A stretch of DNA of 64,000 nucleotides from Phycisphaerae bacterium (GTDB taxonomy: Bacteria > Planctomycetota > Phycisphaerae > Phycisphaerales > Phycisphaeraceae): assembly GCA_030432595.1 (NCBI GenBank), contig JAUIGU010000004.1, positions 62,001-126,000 on the forward strand, written 5' to 3'. The position numbers were made by a program, and so were the translations under genes. This document shows positions 49,812 through 58,234 of this stretch, piece after piece. Positions within the stretch are counted from its first letter, which is position 1; every line of letters begins with the position of its first letter. The notes beneath the pieces are model-generated. The model did no database searches, was not told where the DNA came from, and was given only the letters and a program-made list of their open reading frames with translations.

Positions 49812-50234
49812 TCACTTTTTGTCGCCGCCGCCTTGCTGGCCACCTTGTCCGCCTTGCGGCTGGCCGCCGGAGGGTTGACCGGAGGGTTTGGGCGCGCCCT
49901 TCTTGGCGTCGGGGCCGACGGAGCACATGCCGTAGAACGACGCGCCCTCGGCCATGACCATCTTGGCGGCGGTGATGTCGCCCTTGACGGTGCCGTTGGC
50001 GTTGAGGCGGACGGCGTCGGAGGCGGTGACGTTGCCCTCGATGGTGCCGTCGATGTTGGCGACGGCGGCCTCGACGTCGGCCTGGCAGGTCGCGTTGTTG
50101 ACGACCTGGAGCTCGCCCTTGCCGGTGATCTTGCCGTCGAACTTGCCGATGATGCGGGCGGTTTTCTCGAACATGAGCTCGCCCTTGAAGTGGGAATCGG
50201 CGCCCACGACGGTGGTTTCGCTGCCTTCAGCCAT
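49812..50234 (-). CDS. Small bactofilin
   Basis: A 140-aa polymer-forming cytoskeletal protein. The beta-helical core shows ETTVVGADSHFKGELMFEK, ARIIGKFDGKITGKGELQV, VEAAVANIDGTIEGNVTASD and VRLNANGTVKGDITAAKMV. The C-terminal 35 residues are a Gly/Gln/Pro linker ending in DKK. AAGGAG eight bases before the ATG at 50234 supports the start. It lies upstream of the zinc-ribbon bactofilin-like and coiled-coil genes in the same direction, with the palindromic repeat between. Confidence 0.93.
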   Translation of the reverse strand: MAEGSETTVVGADSHFKGELMFEKTARIIGKFDGKITGKGELQVVNNATCQADVEAAVANIDGTIEGNVTASDAVRLNANGTVKGDITAAKMVMAEGASFYGMCSVGPDAKKGAPKPSGQPSGGQPQGGQGGQQGGGDKK

Positions 50235-50387
50235 GTCACAACTCCTTGAAAGAACAACACTTGCTCCACGACACGTTGTCGGGGACGACCGCAGAGTTTA
50301 GCGGTTCAGACGGTGTGAACGCACATGGAGGCCTTGCCCTTCGCGTCGCGCAGGGTTCGGCTTTTTGGACGTGTGGAGGTGACGAAT

Positions 50388-51608
50388 CTACGCGGCGACG
50401 GCGGGCGCGGCGGGCAGCCTCGGCTCGAGCTTGTCGGTGATGAGCTTGCCGATGTTCAGCGACGCGGTCGCGGCGGGGGACGGGGCGTTGTTGACGTTCA
50501 CGACGCCCTCGGCCTCGTCCACGATGAAATCGTCCACCAGCGCGCCGTCGGGCTTGAGCGCCTGGGCGCGGATGCCGGACGGGCAGGGCTCGAGGTGCTC
50601 GGCCTTGATCTCGGGCATGAGGCGTTGCAGCGCGGTGACGAACGCGGCCTTGTTGTAGCTGCGCCACATCTCGCCCAGGCCCATGCGCCAGTGCTTCGCG
50701 GCCATCTTGATGAACCCGCGGTAGGTCAGCGACTCGAACAGGTCGGGGAAGTTGACCTGGAACTTGCCGTAGCACTCGCGCCCCAGCGCGAGGACGGCGT
50801 TGGGCCCGCACTCGACGCCGCCGTGAACCATCGTCGTGAAGTGCACGCCCAGGAACGGGAACGCGGGGTCGGGCACCGGGTAGATCAGCGTCTTGCAGAG
50901 GTGCTCGGCCTCGGGCTTGAGCTCGAAGTACTCGCCGCGGAACGGGACGATCTTCGCGGTCGGCTTCATGCCCGCGAGCTTGGTCACGCGGTCGCAGTGC
51001 AGACCCGCACAGTTCACGATCAATCGCGCCTGCACCGGGCCGGTCATCGTGTGCAGCACGGACACGCCGTCGGGCGTCTTGCGGATGTTGGTGACGCCCG
51101 CGTTGGTCTTGATGTCCTGTCCGGACTTGCGCATCAGCCCGGCCATGGTTTCACAGACCTGCTTGTAGTCGACGATGCCGGCCTCGGGCACGTGGATCGC
51201 CGCGATCGCGTTGGCGTGCGGCTCGATCTCCTTGCATTCCTCGCCGCTGATCTTGCGGCAGTTGACACCGTTGGCCTGGCCGCGCTCGAAGATGTCGTTC
51301 ATCTTCGGCAGTTCTTTTTCGTCGGTGGCGACGATGACCTTGCCGCAGAGGTTGAACGGGATGTCGTGTTCTTCGCAGAACCGTTCCATCGCGGCCTTGC
51401 CGGCCCGGCAGTTGACGGCCTTGAGCGAGCCGGGCTTGTAGTAGATGCCGCTGTGCAGGACGCCGGAGTTGTGGCCGGTCTGGTGGTGGGCGAGCGTGGG
51501 CTCTTTTTCGAGCACGCAGAGGCGGATGCCCGGTCGGCGCTGGGTGAGGTTGTAGGCGGTGGCGAGGCCGACGATGCCTCCGCCGATGATGGCGACGTCG
51601 TAAGTCAT
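50388..51608 (-). CDS. lhgO: L-2-hydroxyglutarate oxidase/dehydrogenase (LhgO family)
   Basis: A 406-aa FAD-dependent oxidoreductase that oxidises L-2-hydroxyglutarate to 2-oxoglutarate. The FAD-binding N-terminus is [20 protein letters not shown], followed by [20 protein letters not shown], both strong LhgO/YgaF features. Later blocks are [50 protein letters not shown] and [17 protein letters not shown]. The ATG at 51608 gives the standard start. A PilZ gene lies 60 bases upstream in the same direction. Confidence 0.93.
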   Translation of the reverse strand: MTYDVAIIGGGIVGLATAYNLTQRRPGIRLCVLEKEPTLAHHQTGHNSGVLHSGIYYKPGSLKAVNCRAGKAAMERFCEEHDIPFNLCGKVIVATDEKELPKMNDIFERGQANGVNCRKISGEECKEIEPHANAIAAIHVPEAGIVDYKQVCETMAGLMRKSGQDIKTNAGVTNIRKTPDGVSVLHTMTGPVQARLIVNCAGLHCDRVTKLAGMKPTAKIVPFRGEYFELKPEAEHLCKTLIYPVPDPAFPFLGVHFTTMVHGGVECGPNAVLALGRECYGKFQVNFPDLFESLTYRGFIKMAAKHWRMGLGEMWRSYNKAAFVTALQRLMPEIKAEHLEPCPSGIRAQALKPDGALVDDFIVDEAEGVVNVNNAPSPAATASLNIGKLITDKLEPRLPAAPAVAA

Positions 51609-51668
51609 GGCGTTGAAGCGTAGCGTGGTTCGGTGGGGCGGTATCGAGGGCGGAGTCGGGGGGCAGGC

Positions 51669-52439
51669 TCAAGCGCGGCGGCGTCGGAGCTGGTCACGTT
51701 GGAGGTCGGTGGTGAGGCGGGCGAGGGTTTCGCGGACGGTGCGGTCTTCCGGCGTGTCGCGGTTGAGCGTGAACTGCAGGCCCAGGTAGGCCCCGGGTCC
51801 GCGGCGCGGCTCATGCCGACGGATGCGGACGGGCACGACCAGGTCGGTCTTGCCGTTGGGCAGGGTCATGTGGACCTCGAAGATCTGGTTCTCGTGGTTC
51901 TCGATCCACTCGGCGTCCTGCTCGACGAGCAGCCCCATGCCTTCGGCGGAGAGGTTGACGAGGATGGCGGACCGGGGCTTGAGCTTCATGCCGGTCGCGC
52001 CCGGCGGGTTGATGTGCACCTTGGCGAAGCCGGCGGCGGTGGTGTCGACCCGGAACGAGGCGCGGCGTTGGGCCGAGGTGACGTCGCCGACGCGGCGCAG
52101 CTCCGTGGCCATGACGCGGCGTTCGGCGTTGAGTTGGAACGGGGCGACATCGGCGATGTCGTGGGCGGCGACGAGGCGCATCTGTTCGGAGAGGATGTAG
52201 ACATCGACGCGGCTGCCGACCGGGCAGGTCACGGGCTCGTCCCGCGCGACGCGGAACCGCTCAACGACGAGCGTGTGGGTGTCGGCGTCGAGGGCGTAGG
52301 GGAGCACCTTGAACTGCGGCGGGTCGTCGGGGTCGGGTCGGCCGGGCACGCACACGATCGCGACCTCCAGCGCGTCGGCGCGCTCGATGCGCTCGTTGAT
52401 CTCACGGTGCCAGATGGCGTCGTGGGTGTGACTGGGCAC
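51669..52439 (-). CDS. PilZ-domain c-di-GMP receptor-like protein (YcgR-like layout)
   Basis: A 256-aa protein. An N-terminal beta-barrel resembling the YcgR N-domain (KVLPYALDADTHTLVVERFR, PVTCPVGSRVDVYILS) precedes a C-terminal PilZ domain. The c-di-GMP motif RxxxR is present in AQRRASFRVDT, and the second motif (D/N)xSxxG reads NLSAEGMGLL. There is no membrane segment, so it should be cytoplasmic. The start is a GTG at 52439. It could read out the product of cyclases such as the one at 470 and act on pili or another surface process. Confidence 0.9.
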   Translation of the reverse strand: MPSHTHDAIWHREINERIERADALEVAIVCVPGRPDPDDPPQFKVLPYALDADTHTLVVERFRVARDEPVTCPVGSRVDVYILSEQMRLVAAHDIADVAPFQLNAERRVMATELRRVGDVTSAQRRASFRVDTTAAGFAKVHINPPGATGMKLKPRSAILVNLSAEGMGLLVEQDAEWIENHENQIFEVHMTLPNGKTDLVVPVRIRRHEPRRGPGAYLGLQFTLNRDTPEDRTVRETLARLTTDLQRDQLRRRRA

Positions 52440-52573
52440 GGGTTGGCCGTCCTCGATTCCTGCCTGGGTCGTCGCCGTGTCTCCGACCGTTCGGAGCGCG
52501 TTCCCGGGTTGTATCGGCCCGGTACGGGGGCCGCGCTAGGCCGGGTTCCCAGGTGAACCCGGACATCCCGGCG

Positions 52574-53665
52574 TCACGCTTGGGTTACCGGACGTGTCGG
52601 GTCCGGGCGTGGCGGGTGCGCGGATTTGAGTCCGACCATCGCCCACGCGCCGGGCAGCGCGATGGTCAGCAGGTACATGCGGTGGATGAGCAGCATGCCG
52701 ACGACCGCGTTGTCCGTTGCCGGGTCGCCGCCCAGCAGCGCGAGCGCGACGCCTTCCATGACACCCAGGCCCTGGTAGGTCAGCGGCAGGGCGGCGGACA
52801 CGAACACGACGGGCAACACCGCCAGCAGCAACGCCGGCGGCGCGGCGAGCCCCAACGCGTAGCCCGCGCACGCCGCGGACGACGCCAACACGGCGTGCAC
52901 CAACACGCTCACCGCCACCGCCGACCCCACCGGCGCGAAACGTCGCGCCCGGTACGCGTCGGCCACGGCGAGCAGACGTCCGACGCCGGGCCAGGACTTC
53001 ATGCGTTCAAACCCCAGCCGGCGGTGCGACCACGGCCAGGCGTACAACGCCAAACCCAACAGCCCCGACGCCAGCAGCGCCCACGCCACGGCGGTGACCA
53101 TGCGGACCGTCGGCTCGTGCATCTGCGTCAGCCCGGCCAACCCCGCCAGTACCAGCAACCCCGCCAGCCCGGCGGCGCGGTCTGCGCCCAGGCTCAGAAC
53201 GGCCGAGGCCTTCTTGCCCGGTTCCGCCCACCGCGCCCCGACGACCGCGCGGACCACGTCGCCGCCGGTCGAACCCACCGGCACCGCGTAGTTGAGGAAC
53301 TGCCCGGCCCACGTCAGTCGCAACACCGAACGCCACGCATGATGAACCTCGACGCCGCGCAGCAACACCCACCACCGCCACGACGCGACGAGCACCAACG
53401 GCGAGACCAGGACCAGGCCCAGCACCAGCCAGCGCGGGTCCGCCTCGGCCAAGCGTGCGAGGAAGCCGGGCTGCGTGACGCCGTGTTCGTCGATGTATTC
53501 CCGCCACTGCACAACCGAGATGATGTACGCCAGCCCCGCCGCCGCGACGGCCAGCCGCAGCGCCAACCAGACCCAGCCGCGCCAGCGCGACGCCGCGGGG
53601 TGCGGGGCGTCCGGTGCCGGTTCGTCGGCGTCGGTCGGGGGCGGGGTTGCGGGCGGGGTCTCCAC
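52574..53665 (-). CDS. Flippase-like integral membrane protein (LPG synthase TM family)
   Basis: A 363-aa polytopic protein with about eight helices (LALRLAVAAAGLAYIISVV, WLVLGLVLVSPLVLVASWRW, SVLVHAVLASSAACAGYALG). The pattern SWRWWVLLRG, FLNYAVPVGSTGGDVVRA (cf. FxxxxxP...GDxxR) and PLTYQGLGVMEGVALALL is that of the lysylphosphatidylglycerol synthase transmembrane/AglD-like family, thought to move lipids or lipid-linked sugars. The start is a GTG at 53665. A Pro-rich cytoplasmic N-terminus of about 25 residues is predicted. Confidence 0.85.
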   Translation of the reverse strand: METPPATPPPTDADEPAPDAPHPAASRWRGWVWLALRLAVAAAGLAYIISVVQWREYIDEHGVTQPGFLARLAEADPRWLVLGLVLVSPLVLVASWRWWVLLRGVEVHHAWRSVLRLTWAGQFLNYAVPVGSTGGDVVRAVVGARWAEPGKKASAVLSLGADRAAGLAGLLVLAGLAGLTQMHEPTVRMVTAVAWALLASGLLGLALYAWPWSHRRLGFERMKSWPGVGRLLAVADAYRARRFAPVGSAVAVSVLVHAVLASSAACAGYALGLAAPPALLLAVLPVVFVSAALPLTYQGLGVMEGVALALLGGDPATDNAVVGMLLIHRMYLLTIALPGAWAMVGLKSAHPPRPDPTRPVTQA

Positions 53666-53794
53666 CCTTTCACCATCGGCCGGTTTGCGGTGCCAGCCGG
53701 AGATTCACGGCTCGCGCGAATCGATCGGATTCAGGCCTTCTTTGTTGCCGTCGAACGCCCACGATCGCCGCAATAGCGCGCAGACTGCTCTACG

Positions 53795-53869
53795 TCAGAG
53801 CCGGGAGCGTCAGCGACCGGTTCCGCCTTGCGGGTCGTGGCAACCGGTCGCTGACGCTCCCGGCTCTGA
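53795..53869. repeat. Palindromic element, AGAGCCGGGAGCGTCAGCGA family, copy 2
   Basis: Arms 53795-53822 and 53842-53869 pair perfectly over 28 bases around a 19-base spacer. The arms are the same as those at 34483-34570. It lies between the divergent flippase and prenyltransferase-repeat genes, so it cannot be a terminator for either. Confidence 0.85.
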
Positions 53870-53925
53870 TCGTGCGTGAATGGACCATCGACTGGGCCAT
53901 CGGTCTCGGTGCGTATCATGGCGTC

Positions 53926-55110
53926 ATGAAAAAGCGCACCCATACCGTTTCGCGGTTCGTCTTGGCATGGCTGGCAGTTTTTGTGTTGGCTTCGCCCGCC
54001 GGAGCGCTCGACGCCGCGGACCGTCAGCGTGCCGACGAGGCGATCTCCCGCGGTGTGGTCTACCTCCAAAGTACGCAAGCGCCTGACGGGAGTTGGACGC
54101 CCCAGGTCGGGCCGGCCGTCACCGGGCTCGCGCTGCGGGCGCTGATCGATGCGCCCGGCGTCACGGCCAACGACCCCGCGGTCGCGAACGCGCGGCAGTA
54201 CCTGCTCGACCACGCCCAGCCCGACGGCTCGATCCGCAACGGGCCGGACGGCATCCTCGCCAACTACAACACGGCGATCTGTGTCTCGGCGCTCGCGAAG
54301 TTCAGCGACCCTGAAAGTCAACAGGCCGTGCAGAAGGGCGTTGCGTTCCTCAAGGGCTTGCAGTGGCAGGACGGCATGGCCGACGAAAACGGCCAGGCGA
54401 TCACCCAGGAGCACCCCTTCTACGGCGGCGCCGGGTACGGCAGGCACGGGCGGCCCGACCTTTCCAATACGCAGATGATGGTGCAGGCCCTGCACGACGC
54501 GGGCGTTTCGTCGGAAGACCCGGCCTATCAACGCGCGGTCGTGTTCATCACCCGGCTGCAGGGCACAGAGGCCAACGACTACTACCCCGAAGGCACGTTC
54601 GCGAACGACGGCGGGGCGGTCTACGCGACATCGATCAACAAGGAACTGGTCGGCGTGCCGCAGTCGATGGCCAACCCCGAGATGATCGACGAGGGCCGGG
54701 CCGGCCGTCCGGTGTCCGGGCTGCGCGGTTACGGCACGATGACCTACGCCGCGTTCAAGTCGTACCTCTACGCCGACCTGACGCCTGCCGACCAGCGCGT
54801 GCACGACGCGCTGAATTGGATCGGCGCGAACTACACGCTGGACCGCAACCCCGGGCTGCCCGAGGGCCAGAGCCAGCAGGGGCTTTTCTACTACTACCTG
54901 GTACATGCGCGGGCGTTGGCGGCGTTCGGCCGGGACACGATCGAGACGTCCGACGGTCAGGTCGATTGGGCCGTCAACCTGATCGACGCGCTGGCGCAGC
55001 GGCAACAGGCCGACGGCTCGTGGGCCAACCCCGAGCCGCGCTGGATGGAGAACGACCCGGCGTTGGTAACGGCGTACGCCGTGATCGCGCTGGAGGAAGC
55101 GCGGCGGTGA
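53926..55110 (+). CDS. Exported prenyltransferase/squalene-oxidase repeat protein
   Basis: A 394-aa protein with a signal peptide (FVLAWLAVFVLASPAGALD) and an alpha/alpha-toroid made of prenyltransferase-type repeats: AISRGVVYLQSTQAPDGSWT, ARQYLLDHAQPDGSIRNG, KGVAFLKGLQWQDGM and a terminal LAQRQQADGSWANPE. Such barrels occur in terpene cyclases and also, as here, in secreted planctomycete proteins with no assigned substrate. The DXDD cyclase motif is not seen. The ATG at 53926 is chosen because the longer open frame crosses the palindrome and lacks a signal. Confidence 0.85.
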   Translation: MKKRTHTVSRFVLAWLAVFVLASPAGALDAADRQRADEAISRGVVYLQSTQAPDGSWTPQVGPAVTGLALRALIDAPGVTANDPAVANARQYLLDHAQPDGSIRNGPDGILANYNTAICVSALAKFSDPESQQAVQKGVAFLKGLQWQDGMADENGQAITQEHPFYGGAGYGRHGRPDLSNTQMMVQALHDAGVSSEDPAYQRAVVFITRLQGTEANDYYPEGTFANDGGAVYATSINKELVGVPQSMANPEMIDEGRAGRPVSGLRGYGTMTYAAFKSYLYADLTPADQRVHDALNWIGANYTLDRNPGLPEGQSQQGLFYYYLVHARALAAFGRDTIETSDGQVDWAVNLIDALAQRQQADGSWANPEPRWMENDPALVTAYAVIALEEARR

Positions 55111-55316
55111 CGTTTGGCCGGCTGCCCCAAGTGTCAAATCTTTTTCACGGTTTTTCTGCTTTGGGGTTGGGCTTCAAGCGGCCGTGTCGTTTTGTTGGCG
55201 CGACGGGGATCTCGGGCGTGAAAACAAAGCGATGAATCACAAATCGGATCAAGGCTTCTCGTTGGGCCCCCGATGGGGTGCGGGCCGCGATGCCCGCGGC
55301 GTTGAGGAGCTTTGCG

Positions 55317-55490
55317 ATGAGCGTGATGATGTCTGTTCTGCTGACCGGGACGGCCGGGCTGGGTCTGGCGAGCCTGATGCTGATCTTGGGGCTGAAAGAG
55401 ATGCGTGACGCGGCCGGCAACGGCCTGGCGGACGAGGCCGGTAGCGACGAACTGGCCGGCGGAGCGCCCGGATTGCCCGAAGGCATGTGA
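55317..55490 (+). CDS. Small single-pass membrane protein (57 aa)
   Basis: An ATG at 55317 is preceded by GAGGAG seven bases upstream, a strong ribosome-binding site. The 57-aa product has one hydrophobic helix (MMSVLLTGTAGLGLASLMLI) and an acidic Gly-rich tail (LADEAGSDELAGGAPGL). It ends 11 bases before the stop of the convergent M48 peptidase gene. The function is unknown. An opposite-strand frame covering it looks like a shadow. Confidence 0.55.
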   Translation: MSVMMSVLLTGTAGLGLASLMLILGLKEMRDAAGNGLADEAGSDELAGGAPGLPEGM

Positions 55491-55500
55491 GAAAGGCGAA

Positions 55501-56970
55501 CTAGTCGCCGAGCGCGACCCAGACGATCAGCCCGATCAGCACCGCGGCGGTGACCCAACGGATGTGCCGCATCGTGCGGTCGACGTCCGCGGCGTCGAGC
55601 GGCCGGCCGATCAACGAGTGCAGGTACTTCTGCCGGCGGGCGATGGACCCGTGCCGCCAGCTCGGGCGGTGCGCTGAGATGTGGTTGAGGTCGGCGACGC
55701 ACTGGAGCGCTTCGACAACGTGCAGCACACCGCGGCCGGTGAAGACGGTTGAAGCTGCTTCTTCCGGGGCGTCTGTATCGGACGGGGTCAACGCAAACGG
55801 ATTGGTCCCGGCTTCATCTTCTGGAGGGTTTGTGTCTTGCGGCGCGAACGTGCTCATGTGTTTAGCCGCGAATGTGTCGGCCTGGCGTTCGATGCGCCGC
55901 GACACCCACCCGAAGCCCAGCACCCAGCCGATCAGCGCCGCGGTGACGCCCACGCCCTGCACCCACAGCGCATCGTTAACGTGAATGAAAAACGCCTCCG
56001 CGAGCGAGAAAAGCACGGCCATCCACGCCCCGGCGATCAGGACCAGCCAGACCAGGTGTTTGTGTTTGACGTGCCCGAGCTCGTGGGCCATGACCGCCTC
56101 GACGTGCGGCCGGCGGAGCTGGTCGAGCAGGCCGTCGGTCATGAGCACGTAGCGCAGCGGCGCGACCAGGCCCATGACCGCGGCGTTGATGACGTGCCCG
56201 CCGGTGCGCCACAGCAGCAGGTCGCGCACGCCCACGCGGTGTTGCTGGCAGATGTGCGCGAGCGTGTCTCGGACCGTCCCGGCCGGCAAGGGCACCGTAT
56301 CGAACACATGGCGCAACAGCGGCGGCGTGAACAGGAACACGAGCCCGGCCCCCAGCGGCGTGATCCACAGCGCCAGGTTGAGCGCGAGGCGCCCGCTCTC
56401 GACGAACCACTGCACCGACTCGGACCACGCGAGGATCGCCAGCAGCGGCGCGAGGATGATGCCCAATTGGTGCCGCGCCTGGGTCAGGACGTACTGCCCG
56501 CGCGTCCAGAGCGGGTACAGCGGCATGCCCTGGTCGGCGCGGCGGATGATCGTGGCTTCGCGGACCCGGCGGTCGATCGGGTGGTGCAACGCCCACACGC
56601 CCAGCACGGCCAACAGCGTCGGCAGCATCGACAGCAGTTCGTCCGCGAGGATGACGTTGCCGAGGACGTCGCGGAGCAGCACGAGCCAGCCGAGCGCGAG
56701 GTCGATCAGGAAGCCGAGCAAGAGCAGGACCGGCACGACGCCGAGCAGGCGTTCGAGCTTGCGCAGAGCGCGTCGGCCTTTGGGTTTGGCGAGGTTTTGT
56801 TGCGTGCGGCGCACGAACCACGCGAACGGCCCGAGCACCGCGGCCTTGGTCAGCAGCATGACCGAGATCGTCAGCGCCGGATGGAACGTCAGCGGGTGGG
56901 TGCGGCCCAGGTCGAGCACATCGTCGTGCACGAAGACCGCGGCGATCATGCCCAGCAGCAGCAGTTGCAT
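55501..56970 (-). CDS. M48-family integral membrane metallopeptidase
   Basis: A 489-aa protein with six or seven membrane helices and the zinc-binding HELGH motif at residues 296-300 (EAVMAHELGHVKHKHL). The third zinc ligand should be the Glu of the later RRIERQADTFAAKH segment. It is related to HtpX/Ste24-type proteases that process or degrade membrane proteins. A loop rich in Pro/Asp/Glu follows at about 376-410 (STFAPQDTNPPEDEAGTNP). It starts ten bases after the LarC gene stop and probably belongs to one transcript with it. Confidence 0.88.
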   Translation of the reverse strand: MQLLLLGMIAAVFVHDDVLDLGRTHPLTFHPALTISVMLLTKAAVLGPFAWFVRRTQQNLAKPKGRRALRKLERLLGVVPVLLLLGFLIDLALGWLVLLRDVLGNVILADELLSMLPTLLAVLGVWALHHPIDRRVREATIIRRADQGMPLYPLWTRGQYVLTQARHQLGIILAPLLAILAWSESVQWFVESGRLALNLALWITPLGAGLVFLFTPPLLRHVFDTVPLPAGTVRDTLAHICQQHRVGVRDLLLWRTGGHVINAAVMGLVAPLRYVLMTDGLLDQLRRPHVEAVMAHELGHVKHKHLVWLVLIAGAWMAVLFSLAEAFFIHVNDALWVQGVGVTAALIGWVLGFGWVSRRIERQADTFAAKHMSTFAPQDTNPPEDEAGTNPFALTPSDTDAPEEAASTVFTGRGVLHVVEALQCVADLNHISAHRPSWRHGSIARRQKYLHSLIGRPLDAADVDRTMRHIRWVTAAVLIGLIVWVALGD

Positions 56971-56979
56971 GGGGAGGGG

Positions 56980-58068
56980 TTACGCGGGGTCGGCGGCGGC
57001 GGTTTGATCGGCGTGGGCGTCGGCGTGGGTGTGCGTATGTGAATGTTCGTGGCCGTGCCCGTGATCGTGTTGGTGTGGATGCGGCTTGGTCATCGCCGGC
57101 GTGGTCGGGCCCAGGTCTCCCGCGTGCGAAAGCCGCCCGAGCATGAGCCGCAGCAGGTTCGGCACGTGCGGGTCGTCGCGGTCGCCGGCGCCGTAGCCCA
57201 CACCTTGGAGCGTCATGGTGGGTGGCGGGCCGAAGCGCCCGCCCGTGGTCTCGACCAGCCCCGCGATCAGCGCCGCGCCGGTCGGCGTGACCAGCTCCCC
57301 CGTGCGGTCGACGCCGACGGTCGGCACGCCTTCGAGCAGGTAGGCCGTCGCGGGCGCGGGCACCGGCATCAGCCCGTGGGCGCACTTGACGTAGCCCCGC
57401 GACAGCGGCACCGGCCCCGACGACACCGTCGCCACGCCGAGCTGTTCCAACGCCAGGATCGAGCCGAGCATATCGACGATCGAGTCCACCGCGCCGACCT
57501 CGTGGAAATGAATCTTCTCCCGATCGACTGCGTGCACGCGCGACTCGGCGTCGGCGAGCTTCGTCACCACTGCGGCCGCGCGCTGCTTTCCCGCGTCGGA
57601 CACGGGCATCTTCTCGACCATCGCCATGATCTCGCGGTAGCCGACGTGGTGGTGGTGATGTCCGTGGTCACCGTGCGCGTGATCGTGATGATGTTCGTGC
57701 GTGTGGCTGTGTTTTTCTTTGCCGTGGTGGTGCCCGTGGTGATCGTGACCGTGACTGTGGGTGTGTTCGTGACTGTGACTGTGACTATGACTGTGGCCGT
57801 GGCCGTGGCTGTGATTGTGTGTGTGTTGGTGCGTGTGCTCCGTGTGAACCTTCAGGTCCACGCCCCCGACGCCGCACTTCTGCACGCGTGCCACGGTCAG
57901 CTCGAACGGGTCCGCGATGCCGAGGTGGCCCAGGTCGTGTTTGAGCCGGTCGAGGTCGGCCCCCAGGTCCAGCAGCGCACCCAGGAACATGTCGCCGGCG
58001 ATGCCGCTGAACGGGTCGATGTGCAGATGGAGTCCGGCCGGGCGGTGCGTGGTTGCCATGGCGGGCAT
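56980..58068 (-). CDS. larC: LarC-type nickel insertion protein, LarC1-only, with histidine-rich tracts
   Basis: A 362-aa DUF111 protein of the kind that installs nickel in the pincer cofactor of lactate racemase-type enzymes. LarC1 features are present: IDPFSGIAGDMFLGALLDLG, HFHEVGAVDSIVDMLGSILA, PVPAPATAYLLEGVPT, ELVTPTGAALIAGL and PNLLRLMLG. About 36 of 67 residues (75-141) are histidine, in an insertion typical of metal-storing loops. The C-terminus after LarC1 is another His-rich tail (about 332-354) in place of the usual LarC2 domain. The next gene begins ten bases on, leaving no space for a frameshifted LarC2. larA, larB and larE are not in the window. Confidence 0.9.
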   Translation of the reverse strand: MPAMATTHRPAGLHLHIDPFSGIAGDMFLGALLDLGADLDRLKHDLGHLGIADPFELTVARVQKCGVGGVDLKVHTEHTHQHTHNHSHGHGHSHSHSHSHEHTHSHGHDHHGHHHGKEKHSHTHEHHHDHAHGDHGHHHHHVGYREIMAMVEKMPVSDAGKQRAAAVVTKLADAESRVHAVDREKIHFHEVGAVDSIVDMLGSILALEQLGVATVSSGPVPLSRGYVKCAHGLMPVPAPATAYLLEGVPTVGVDRTGELVTPTGAALIAGLVETTGGRFGPPPTMTLQGVGYGAGDRDDPHVPNLLRLMLGRLSHAGDLGPTTPAMTKPHPHQHDHGHGHEHSHTHTHADAHADQTAAADPA

Positions 58069-58234
58069 CGTAGCCCGGTCCCGCCACGCTGCGTGCGTCG
58101 CCCCGGGCCGCGATTGGTGGCCGCGGCGACGTTGGCCCGATTATGATGCGACCAGCGCCGCCGTCTTTTCACGGGCGGCTCGACCGGCCGGCGGTTTGGC
58201 CCGTCCGTCTACTCGCGACCCGGAGAGCGTGACC

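Noticed and set aside
55145-55702. 185-aa minus-strand frame between the prenyltransferase-repeat and M48 genes
   Set aside because: Overlaps the M48 C-terminus in another frame and the 57-aa gene that has a good ribosome-binding site; translation has no recognisable feature.
57657-57850. GTGT/GTGA-rich tract that looks like a tandem repeat
   Set aside because: It is the coding strand complement of the His-rich loop of LarC; codon-level repetition explains it, and no CRISPR or satellite structure is present.
57043-58146. 367-aa plus-strand frame opposite larC, very rich in Val
   Set aside because: The Val runs are simply the complement of the histidine codons in LarC; not an independent membrane protein.
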